A stretch of DNA of 16,046 bases. Origin: Methylococcaceae bacterium (GTDB lineage: Bacteria; Pseudomonadota; Gammaproteobacteria; Methylococcales; Methylomonadaceae). Below, piece by piece: positions 1 through 5,349 of this stretch. The stretch is taken from NCBI GenBank assembly GCA_013140465.1, contig JABFST010000016.1:1-16046 (forward strand), given 5' to 3'. Position numbers and translations under genes: made by a program. Positions within the stretch are counted from its first letter, which is position 1, and each line of letters opens with the position of its first letter. Below the pieces are notes generated by a model. The model made no database searches, had not been told where the DNA came from, and saw only the letters and a list, made by a program, of their open reading frames with translations.

Positions 1-212
1 ACAAGGCTGAGCAAAGCCAGTATAATAGGTTTACTTACGATATGTTGAAACGCACGCAAGGCAATAAAGCCCATAATGCCATACGCGATGGCATGGTGCA
101 GTTTGTCTTGGTTTTCAAACCACATAGGCGCAGGTAAGCTGGCTTGGTCAGATAGCCAGTAAATCAACAGGCAATAGGCCGTCAAGGCACTGAAATCGAG
201 TGTTTTATTCAT
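1..212 (-). CDS. VanZ-like family membrane protein, N-terminal part (truncated by window edge)
   Basis: Reading the minus strand from the ATG at 212 gives about 70 codons, open to the window edge, so the C-terminus is missing. The visible protein begins MNKTLDFSALTAYCLLIYWL, continues with SDQASLPAP, then the polar stretch QDKLHHAIAYGIMGFIALRA. This pattern (a hydrophobic N-terminal helix, a short external loop, then D-K-x-x-H-A-x-A-Y leading into the next helix) is that of the small VanZ-like membrane proteins common in Gammaproteobacteria. Their biochemical role is unknown; the name comes from the teicoplanin-resistance protein VanZ and does not by itself imply resistance. Two membrane helices are visible, near residues 8-20 and 43-58. 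The start codon lies only 20 bp from the divergent DUF455 start at 233, and no good Shine-Dalgarno is visible, so a nearby alternative start (for example an in-frame TTG just upstream) cannot be excluded. Confidence 0.7.
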   Translation of the reverse strand, partial: MNKTLDFSALTAYCLLIYWLSDQASLPAPMWFENQDKLHHAIAYGIMGFIALRAFQHIVSKPIILALLSL

Positions 213-232
213 CTTTACCGACAAAATTTGTA

Positions 233-1036
233 ATGGAAAATGTTTTTGAATGGGCCAGGGCCTGTTTGCATCAAGCAGATATAGACGAAAAGTTGGCATT
301 GACCCATCAGGCTAAACTGGCTTTAGACCAAGGTGGCTTGGACTATACGGAGTTGTGCGCCGCCACGCCTATCTCTTTAGTGCGGTTTCCCGAGCGTCCC
401 GTGTTGATGTCGCCGCGTGCGATGCCCAAGCGCAAGCTAGGCAGTGCAGAAGGTGTTGCGGCGTTTTTTCATGCTATTGCCCATGTCGAGTTTATGGCTA
501 TTTATTTGGCTTGGGACATGGTTTATCGGTATCGGGGAATGCCTGTGCAATTTTATCAGGATTGGCTGACCGTTGCCGATGAAGAAGCGCAACATTTTGA
601 GCTTATCCGTAGCCATTTGCAGGGCATGGGGCTGGCCTATGGCGATTTGCCCGCGCATGGTGGCTTATGGGACCATGCCCAAGACACCGAGGCCAATCTG
701 TTGGCGCGTTTGGCAATGGTGCCGCGCTGCATGGAGGCGCGGGGCTTGGATGTGACCCCAGCTATTATCGCCAAATTTTCACATGTCGGCGATAGCGCAA
801 GCGTGGCGCTGCTGGCGCGTATCCTGCATGACGAAGTGGGGCATGTGGAACGCGGCTCGTATTGGTTTAAATGGTTATGCGCCCAACAAGGGCTAGAGCC
901 GGAACACCAATACCGTTTATTAATCCAGCAATATTATCTGGGCGGCAAGCCCAAAGGCCCCTTTAACCGAGAAATGCGTATAATTGCAGGTTTCTCGAAT
1001 GCTGAGTTGGACTGGTTGGAAGATACAAGCACATGA
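233..1036 (+). CDS. DUF455 family ferritin-like protein
   Basis: The 267-aa product matches my memory of the DUF455 (PF04305) ferritin-like family, including the signature YGDLPAHGGLW followed by LLARLAMVPRCMEARGLDVT. Candidate metal ligands fall in helical motifs as in other ferritin-like four-helix bundles: FFHAIAHVEF at residues 78-87, ADEEAQHF at 115-122 and HDEVGHV at 199-205. A di-metal site is therefore likely, but no substrate or reaction is established for this family, and the tRNA hydroxylase MiaE is only a fold-level relative. The frame opens with a GTG at 200, but I choose the ATG at 233. It gives the family-like N-terminus MENVFEWARACLHQ and avoids overlap with the divergent VanZ-like start at 212. 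The stop overlaps the ATG of the NnrS gene (ATGA), so the two are probably translationally coupled. Function is unknown; the fold assignment is fairly secure. Confidence 0.85.
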   Translation: MENVFEWARACLHQADIDEKLALTHQAKLALDQGGLDYTELCAATPISLVRFPERPVLMSPRAMPKRKLGSAEGVAAFFHAIAHVEFMAIYLAWDMVYRYRGMPVQFYQDWLTVADEEAQHFELIRSHLQGMGLAYGDLPAHGGLWDHAQDTEANLLARLAMVPRCMEARGLDVTPAIIAKFSHVGDSASVALLARILHDEVGHVERGSYWFKWLCAQQGLEPEHQYRLLIQQYYLGGKPKGPFNREMRIIAGFSNAELDWLEDTST

Positions 1037-2208
1037 ATACACAAAAAATATTTGACTCGCCTTTGTTTGGCTTAGGTTTTAGGGTTTTTTTTGCACTGGC
1101 TGGTTTGTCGGCGTTGGTTCTAATAGTGTTATGGAATGCCATTTTTAAAGGTAGTTTCAGTGTCGGCTATTATTTTCTGCCTAATGACTGGCATGCACAT
1201 GAAATGCTGTTGGGTTATGCCGTCGCCGTGATAACAGGCTTTTTGTTGACGGCGGTCAAAAACTGGACTAACCAGCCTACCCTGACTGGCGATAAACTGG
1301 CGGGTTTGGCTTTGTTATGGCTTTATGGGCGCATTTTGCCGTTTTATGCGGGCTTATTGCCCGAGGTCATCATCGCGGCAGTTGATTTTGCTTTTTTGCC
1401 CGTGCTGGCCTATTTTATCAGCAAGCCTATTTTACAAGCCCAACAATGGGTTAATTTGTCTTTTGTCGGGTTTTTATTGTTGCTGGCTGTGGGCAATGGC
1501 TTCGTCCATGCGGAATGTTTGGGTTGGGCGCAAAATACCGCTGGCACGGGCATTAGCCTGATTGTCGCTACTATCATTGTGTTGATATTAGTGCTGGCTG
1601 GACGGGTTTTTCCGTTTTTTACCGAACGTGGGTTGCCAGGTACGTTAATCCCCAGAAATGCTGTTTTGGATGCGTTGTCGGTCGCGACGGCGGTGTTGGC
1701 GTTTGCTATGTACTTGTCCGGCGCAACGGGCGGCTTGTTGGCCTTTACTGCCGTGATTGCCGCAGCCGTCAATTTTGCCCGCCTGTGGGCGTGGTATTTG
1801 CCCAGAATATGGTATGTGCCGTTGTTGTGGATACTGTATGTGGGCTATGGCTGGATTATTTTGGGGTTTGTCCTGACTGCCGCGTCTGGGTATGGACTGA
1901 TCCCGTCAGGTTTAGTCTTACATGCGTTTACTGTGGGTGGCATCGGCATCTTGACGTTGGGCATGATGGCACGCGTGGCATTAGGGCATACCGGACGGGC
2001 TTTGGTCATTTCTAATGCGATGGTGCTTGCGTTTGTGCTGATTAATATGGCCGCCTTGTTGCGGGTGTTAGTGCCTGTCGCCTTTCCTGCGCTTTACAAT
2101 AGCTTGGTGTATGCCGCCACTTTAGCTTGGCTGGCAGCTTTTGCGCTATTTGTGTTTGTGTATTTGCCCTTGTTGGCTCGCCCGCGTATCGATGGGCAGG
2201 AGGGCTGA
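1033..2208 (+). CDS. NnrS family multi-pass membrane protein
   Basis: This 391-aa, strongly hydrophobic protein with about 10-12 predicted membrane helices carries the NnrS (PF05940) hallmarks: HAHEM at residues 54-58 followed by GYAVAVITGFLLTAV, GRVFPFFTERG at 190-200, HAFTVGGIG at 297-305 and GMMARVALGHTGR at 310-322. NnrS proteins are heme- and copper-containing inner-membrane proteins described in denitrifiers and Vibrio, where they are linked to protection of metabolism against nitric oxide. The conserved histidines are candidate heme/metal ligands. The ATG overlaps the stop of the DUF455 gene, and the TGA overlaps the next ATG, so all three are expected on one message. No denitrification gene or NO-responsive regulator is visible nearby, so a role in nitrosative stress is inferred from the family only. 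The length is typical of the family. Confidence 0.9.
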   Translation: MNTQKIFDSPLFGLGFRVFFALAGLSALVLIVLWNAIFKGSFSVGYYFLPNDWHAHEMLLGYAVAVITGFLLTAVKNWTNQPTLTGDKLAGLALLWLYGRILPFYAGLLPEVIIAAVDFAFLPVLAYFISKPILQAQQWVNLSFVGFLLLLAVGNGFVHAECLGWAQNTAGTGISLIVATIIVLILVLAGRVFPFFTERGLPGTLIPRNAVLDALSVATAVLAFAMYLSGATGGLLAFTAVIAAAVNFARLWAWYLPRIWYVPLLWILYVGYGWIILGFVLTAASGYGLIPSGLVLHAFTVGGIGILTLGMMARVALGHTGRALVISNAMVLAFVLINMAALLRVLVPVAFPALYNSLVYAATLAWLAAFALFVFVYLPLLARPRIDGQEG

Positions 2209-2630
2209 TGTCCAGCCATCTTGATGCCGTCTTAAACCTAGTCACGGGGTCATTGGTGTTGTTTTCCAGCATCGGTATTTTTGTGCTGACCTTAAACGCC
2301 CGCTATACCCATGTTATCGGCAGGGTGCGGGAGCTTTACGATGATTTGCAACAGTCGCATGAAGCGGACACCTTGGGCAAAGAGCTTAATATGATGGTGT
2401 CACGCTGCCATTTGCTGAAATGGAGCTTTGGTTTGCTGTTATGCAGCGCCCTGAGTAGCGGCGTGTTTTTGTTGGGTGCGATCTCTTCCCGATTTCTGGG
2501 CTCGCTCAATGATGGGGTGTTGGTGGTATTTGTGGTGCTTAGCGTGCTGTTTATTTTTAGCTCTATGGTTTTTCTGTTTCTGGATGTGTTGGCGTCGTTA
2601 AGGGCTACCTTAATCCACATAGGTAAGTAG
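2208..2630 (+). CDS. DUF2721-like small membrane protein
   Basis: The 140-aa product starts MSSHLDAVLNLVTGS and has hydrophobic segments near residues 10-28, 72-92 and 103-127. A polar stretch (LNARYTHVIGRVRELYDDL, then an acidic-basic region) lies between the first two. The layout, and the pattern of a first helix followed by an N-A-R-Y-x-x-V-I-x-R-x-R-E-L stretch, resembles DUF2721 proteins, which have no known function. The ATG overlaps the NnrS stop codon (TGATG) and is preceded by a strong Shine-Dalgarno, AGGAGGG at 2198-2204, inside the NnrS reading frame. An in-frame opening further upstream at 2127 lies wholly inside nnrS and is rejected. It is the last gene of the three-gene unit; a hairpin with a T-run begins five bases after its stop. 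Confidence 0.65.
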   Translation: MSSHLDAVLNLVTGSLVLFSSIGIFVLTLNARYTHVIGRVRELYDDLQQSHEADTLGKELNMMVSRCHLLKWSFGLLLCSALSSGVFLLGAISSRFLGSLNDGVLVVFVVLSVLFIFSSMVFLFLDVLASLRATLIHIGK

Positions 2631-2634
2631 CAAT

Positions 2635-2658
2635 AACTGACTCGTGTCAGTTTTTTTT
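2635..2658 (+). terminator. Short intrinsic terminator after the DUF455-NnrS-DUF2721 unit
   Basis: A perfect 7-bp stem (AACTGAC at 2635-2641, GTCAGTT at 2646-2652) closes a TCGT tetraloop and runs directly into eight T residues (2651-2658). It begins five bases after the DUF2721-like stop codon. The stem is short and only moderately GC-rich, so termination may be partial. Its right arm and T-run are also part of upstream motif copy A. Confidence 0.6.
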
Positions 2659-2671
2659 ACATTAGTGTTCT
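2642..2671 (+). promoter_or_regulatory. Upstream motif copy A (candidate activator site, overlaps terminator)
   Basis: TCGTGTCAGTTTTTTTTACA at 2642-2661 is repeated base for base at 2761-2780. The site continues TTTACA (2656-2661), four bases, then TGTTCT, an imperfect match to a TTTACA-N4-TGTAAA palindrome. Unlike the other copies, it has a complementary left arm and so also works as a hairpin/T-run terminator. A regulatory role is inferred from the repetition and from copies C and D next to sigma-54 promoters. Confidence 0.45.
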
Positions 2672-2760
2672 AGGGTTTGGGGCTTACGCAGGTGCGTTTG
2701 GTCATTGATTTTAAATGATGTTTGGCTAGTGACAGGCGTATTAGGGGCATAACGCGATAG

Positions 2761-2790
2761 TCGTGTCAGTTTTTTTTACAGCAATGTTAG
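2761..2790 (+). promoter_or_regulatory. Upstream motif copy B (candidate activator site)
   Basis: This is an exact 20-base repeat of copy A, 119 bp downstream (TCGTGTCAGTTTTTTTTACA, 2761-2780). Four bases follow, then TGTTAG. It has no complementary left arm, so it cannot form the terminator hairpin of copy A. Its conservation therefore suggests a DNA-binding site rather than termination. It lies about 340 bp upstream of the predicted transcription start of the first PEP-CTERM gene. Confidence 0.5.
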
Positions 2791-3007
2791 GTGAGTCGCG
2801 TAAAGGCTGCCTATGGTGGCAATTGCTTAAGCCCATAAGGTATGATTTGTGTTACAACCCTACCTGATCCCAGTGTGTGTTGCTGTTAAAGTCGCTTAAA
2901 TTTTGGCGTTAGGCCGCAGCGTTAGAAAATAAGTTGAAAAGCCTTATACAATTCTAGGATAGTTGCGTAACGGCTGGGGCTTGGGTAATTGTAGGCGCAC
3001 TTAAGCC

Positions 3008-3035
3008 GTCAGCTTTTTTTACACAAATGTTTAGG
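3008..3035 (+). promoter_or_regulatory. Upstream motif copy C (candidate activator site, proximal to first PEP-CTERM promoter)
   Basis: GTCAGCTTTTTTTACA (3008-3023) is followed by CAAA and TGTTTA, so 3018-3033 forms an imperfect TTTACA-N4-TGTAAA palindrome. Its centre lies about 74 bp upstream of the -24 GG, near position -98. Copy D sits at the same distance from the second PEP-CTERM promoter. The fixed spacing and a partly palindromic site fit an enhancer for an NtrC-type activator. Confidence 0.6.
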
Positions 3036-3096
3036 CTTAAATTCTAGGTCCGATTTCGTTTTTGTAAGTGATTGCTAGATAAAGTGAATCTATTTT

Positions 3097-3112
3097 TGGC
3101 ATAACCATTGCT
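3097..3112 (+). promoter_or_regulatory. Sigma-54 (-24/-12) promoter of the first PEP-CTERM gene
   Basis: TGGCATAACCATTGCT has GG at 3098-3099 and GC at 3110-3111, separated by exactly ten bases, and closely fits the RpoN consensus TGGCAC-N5-TTGCW. Transcription would start near 3123, leaving a leader of about 47 nt. The same element, with the same spacing to the start codon within a base, precedes the second PEP-CTERM gene. Confidence 0.8.
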
Positions 3113-3169
3113 TGCTAATTTTAGTAGTTTTGCGGGTTAATTTTATTTTTCAATTTGAGGTAAAAGATT

Positions 3170-3829
3170 ATGAAAAAAGTTTTTAAATATTTGGCAGTGA
3201 TTGCACTGCTTACAGGCGCATCAGTTGCAAATGCTGGTGCTGTTTTGGCAAGCAGTGCTGGTGCTTCAGGTACTGTTGCCGTAACTGGGTTTAACGATGT
3301 CACACCAAACATTATCAGCATCGTGCTTGATTACAACACAGGCAGCACAATTGCTATAAATAGTGATCTATATGCTGGTCAAGAATACAAATTTAGCAGC
3401 ACATATAGCGTTAATGCACCTGGCTTGGGTGCGCTCGCCCTTGCCCCAACCTTCAATGTAATTGCCCAAACCAGCGTCGGCCCTAATCCTGCGCTTGCTT
3501 TAGAGACATTCTTTGCAAACATTTTCCCTGCCACAGTTTCAGGCAGCCCATTAGGGATTTTTACTCTAGGCAACAGCACATTGAGCTTGTCTAGCGTTAC
3601 TAGAGGCACTGCGGGTGCTCACACAACCTTAACCTTAGATGCAACAGTGCTTAGCGGTAACATTTCTACTGTACTGACCAATGTTGCGCTTTTACAAGGC
3701 ACTCCAGGTTCTGCTAATGCAACGTTTAGCAATGGCACCATCGCTGTTACGCCTGAACCTGCTACATTCTTGTTAATGGGTGCTGGCCTGGTAGGTTTGG
3801 CTGCATCTAAAAAAAGAAAAGCCGCTTAA
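3170..3829 (+). CDS. PEP-CTERM sorting domain protein, paralog 1
   Basis: The 219-aa protein has a Sec signal peptide (MKKVFKYLAVIALLTGASVANA, likely cleaved near residue 22) and a C-terminal PEP-CTERM tripartite signal. That signal is TPEP at residues 194-197, the helix ATFLLMGAGLVGLAA, and the basic tail SKKRKAA. Such proteins are exported by Sec and recognised at the Pro-Glu-Pro site by an exosortase, in organisms that make extracellular polysaccharide. The core of about 170 residues has no cysteine or tryptophan, is rich in Ser, Thr, Asn, Gly and Ala and poor in charge, and looks beta-rich; I recognise no domain in it. The GAGG at 3157-3160, nine bases before the ATG, supports the start. 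It is monocistronic by layout, with its own sigma-54 promoter and a strong terminator just after the stop. Paralog 2 at 5350 is clearly homologous along its length. A role in the cell-surface or floc matrix is inference. Confidence 0.92.
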   Translation: MKKVFKYLAVIALLTGASVANAGAVLASSAGASGTVAVTGFNDVTPNIISIVLDYNTGSTIAINSDLYAGQEYKFSSTYSVNAPGLGALALAPTFNVIAQTSVGPNPALALETFFANIFPATVSGSPLGIFTLGNSTLSLSSVTRGTAGAHTTLTLDATVLSGNISTVLTNVALLQGTPGSANATFSNGTIAVTPEPATFLLMGAGLVGLAASKKRKAA

Positions 3830-3846
3830 AACTAACTAAGAAGAAT

Positions 3847-3881
3847 AAAAGCCCCCTCAAGCTATTGAGGGGGCTTTTTTT
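3847..3881 (+). terminator. Strong intrinsic terminator after PEP-CTERM paralog 1
   Basis: GCCCCCTCAA (3851-3860) pairs perfectly with TTGAGGGGGC (3865-3874) around a GCTA loop, flanked by AAAA and seven T residues (3875-3881). Stem and sequence closely resemble the terminator after paralog 2, consistent with duplication of the whole transcription unit. Confidence 0.92.
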
Positions 3882-3912
3882 ATGCCATTGATAAAGTTAC
3901 AGGGGGATTTAC

Positions 3913-5022
3913 ATGGATGCCCATGTGCATAAAACAAAAAAAAAAGTAAAAGTCCGTGTGCAAACCAAGAAAGCCTTTAAAATTAAGGCAATGCCCATCA
4001 TTGCAGGGATAGTGGCGTTGTTGTTTTTTGGGGGGGTAGTCTTTTTTGCCAAGGCGGTACTGACCATTAAACCTGCTGCTGATTGGCAGGAAGCCAAGGC
4101 AAACACCGAGGCGAAAATCCAACTTCCTAAAGATGACGCAGCCCACCATACGCCTATGGAGTGGTGGTACTATAACGGACACCTTAAAACCGCATCAGGT
4201 AAGCGCTACAGCTTCCACTATACGGTTTTTTTGGTCAGCGGGCTAAGCAACCACACGGTGAGCCATTTGTCGCTTGCCGACCATCAATTACAAAAAAACT
4301 ATACCGCCGAAAAACGGACGGCGGGTGGCAGTTCAGATGCTGCCAATCCTAACGGATTTGAGTTTAACCAATCAGATTGGCTGATGTCTGGGGCAAATGG
4401 CTTAGACCACTTAAAAGCAAACGCCGAACCCTTTGCCTTTGATTTAAAACTGGCGGCTAGCCGCGCACCTATCCTGCATGGCGACAAAGGCATCATCAGT
4501 ATGAAAAATGCCGGCGACAGCTATTATTACTCGCGCTCGCGCCTAGATGTTGTGGGTACGCTTAATATCCATAACAGCACTGAAGCCGTTACCGGAATTG
4601 CTTGGTTTGACCACCAGTGGGGCGACTTGAGGACGACAGCAATCACATGGAATTGGTTTAGCCTGATGCTAGATGATGGCTCGGACATCATGATTTACCA
4701 GTTTTACGATAATGCTGGCAACCAACTGATGAATATTGGGACGCTGACCAAAGACAGTGGCTCGGTAGCATTAAGCGATAGCGATATCCATTTAAGCCCT
4801 TTGGAAAATTGGGTCAGCAAAAGATCAGGCGTGACTTATCCAGTGCAATGGCAATTGGATTTGCCCACACAACATGTTTCGGTGACAACCAAGGCAGTGG
4901 TGAATGATAGCGAACAGGATGCCAGGCTAACAACCTACAATGTCTATTGGGAAGGCGCGGTCAATGTGGCGGGTAGCCACACGGGGCAGGGGTTTGTGGA
5001 AATGAATAAGTTTAAGCATTAG
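3913..5022 (+). CDS. Membrane-anchored CrtC/AttH-type lipocalin-like protein
   Basis: The 369-aa protein begins with a very basic segment (about 26 residues, many Lys), then a single hydrophobic helix at about 28-46, and so should be an inner-membrane protein with its bulk in the periplasm. The rest carries the hallmarks of the CrtC/AttH lipocalin-like superfamily: WWYYNGHL at 84-91 followed by FHYTVFL, WFDHQWGD at 231-238 followed by WNWFSLMLDDG, and a C-terminal YWEGAV at 345-350. Relatives are often annotated as carotenoid 1,2-hydratase, but most have no shown hydratase activity, and no carotenoid gene is nearby, so I do not assign that reaction. Binding of a hydrophobic ligand is plausible from the fold. 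AGGGGG at 3901-3906 supports the ATG. The gene begins only about 30 bp after the terminator of PEP-CTERM paralog 1 and has no visible promoter, so it may depend on read-through. An A10 run and a G7 run lie in its first 125 bp. Confidence 0.8.
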   Translation: MDAHVHKTKKKVKVRVQTKKAFKIKAMPIIAGIVALLFFGGVVFFAKAVLTIKPAADWQEAKANTEAKIQLPKDDAAHHTPMEWWYYNGHLKTASGKRYSFHYTVFLVSGLSNHTVSHLSLADHQLQKNYTAEKRTAGGSSDAANPNGFEFNQSDWLMSGANGLDHLKANAEPFAFDLKLAASRAPILHGDKGIISMKNAGDSYYYSRSRLDVVGTLNIHNSTEAVTGIAWFDHQWGDLRTTAITWNWFSLMLDDGSDIMIYQFYDNAGNQLMNIGTLTKDSGSVALSDSDIHLSPLENWVSKRSGVTYPVQWQLDLPTQHVSVTTKAVVNDSEQDARLTTYNVYWEGAVNVAGSHTGQGFVEMNKFKH

Positions 5023-5030
5023 CAAAGGCG

Positions 5031-5060
5031 GTGTTTGCGGCAACGCAAACACGTTTAAGC
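5031..5060 (+). terminator. Hairpin after the CrtC/AttH-like gene, possible weak terminator
   Basis: GTGTTTGCG (5031-5039) and CGCAAACAC (5044-5052) form a perfect 9-bp stem around the stable tetraloop GCAA, eight bases after the stop codon. The following GTTTAAGCCCCTTTT has only a broken T-tract, so it may act as a 3' stabilising stem or a weak terminator. Confidence 0.5.
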
Positions 5061-5131
5061 CCCTTTTCGTGAAGCGTAGCTGAATCAGCCCCATTATTGG
5101 ATTGGCAAATCACTAAATAAGAGCAAAAAAC

Positions 5132-5147
5132 TTTACATTCGTGTAAA
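5132..5147. promoter_or_regulatory. Perfect palindrome TTTACATTCGTGTAAA (candidate activator site E)
   Basis: The two 6-bp arms are exactly complementary around TTCG. This is the symmetrical form of the half-symmetrical sites A-D, and it lies 66 bp (about six helical turns) upstream of copy D. It lacks the GTCAG lead. A dimer-binding site for the same regulator is the simplest reading. Confidence 0.5.
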
Positions 5148-5187
5148 ATAAAGCCGCCACTTGTGTAGTAGGGTTGGTCAATGATAC

Positions 5188-5213
5188 GTCAGGTTTTTTT
5201 ACACAAATGGGTA
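5188..5213 (+). promoter_or_regulatory. Upstream motif copy D (candidate activator site, proximal to second PEP-CTERM promoter)
   Basis: GTCAGGTTTTTTTACA (5188-5203) is followed by CAAA and TGGGTA. The palindrome centre lies about 75 bp before the -24 GG, near -98, matching copy C within one base. Copies C and D also share ACACAAATG after the T-run. Confidence 0.6.
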
Positions 5214-5277
5214 AGCTTTAAGCTTAAAAACGATTTATTTTTTTGTAAGTGATTGCCAGCAAATGTAAATATTTTTT

Positions 5278-5293
5278 TGGTATAACATTTGCT
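5278..5293 (+). promoter_or_regulatory. Sigma-54 (-24/-12) promoter of the second PEP-CTERM gene
   Basis: TGGTATAACATTTGCT has GG at 5279-5280 and GC at 5291-5292 with exactly ten bases between. Predicted transcription start is near 5304, giving a 46-nt leader. It differs from the first promoter at few positions and keeps all four invariant bases. Confidence 0.77.
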
Positions 5294-5349
5294 AAATAAA
5301 TTTTTGTAGTTTTGCGGGTTTATTTTGTTTTTAATTGAGGTAAAAGATT

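Larger units (their letters stand above)
2631..3169 (+). other. 539-bp non-coding region upstream of the first PEP-CTERM gene
   Basis: I see no credible gene here on either strand. It holds the terminator of the preceding unit, three copies of the motif GTCAGNTTTTTTTACA (A at 2646, B at 2765, C at 3008), three TTCTAGG heptamers (2668, 2952, 3042), a block TTTTTGTAAGTGATTGC (3059-3075) repeated before the second PEP-CTERM gene, a -24/-12 promoter (3097-3112) and a leader of about 47 nt. The part between 2791 and 3000 shows nothing further that I can support. Confidence 0.75.
5023..5349 (+). other. 327-bp non-coding region upstream of the second PEP-CTERM gene
   Basis: No gene is visible. In order it holds the hairpin after the lipocalin-like gene, a perfect palindrome TTTACA-TTCG-TGTAAA (5132-5147), upstream motif copy D (5188-5213), the block TTTTTGTAAGTGATTGC (5240-5256), a -24/-12 promoter (5278-5293) and a leader nearly identical to that of paralog 1. 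Confidence 0.75.

Noticed and set aside
200..232. GTG start giving an 11-residue N-terminal extension of the DUF455 protein
   Set aside because: It would overlap the divergent VanZ-like start at 212, has no ribosome-binding site, and the family-like N-terminus begins at the ATG at 233.
1410..1772. 120-aa minus-strand open frame inside nnrS
   Set aside because: Shadow of a strong membrane-protein gene on the opposite strand; no domain, no ribosome-binding site.
2642..3023. Repeats before the first PEP-CTERM gene as a CRISPR array
   Set aside because: Only three copies, spaced unevenly (119 and 243 bp), with no spacer-sized intervals and no cas gene. They fit regulatory sites.
3913..5022. Carotenoid 1,2-hydratase (crtC) as a functional name
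   Set aside because: The family resemblance is real, but most relatives are uncharacterised lipocalin-like proteins, and no carotenoid gene is nearby.
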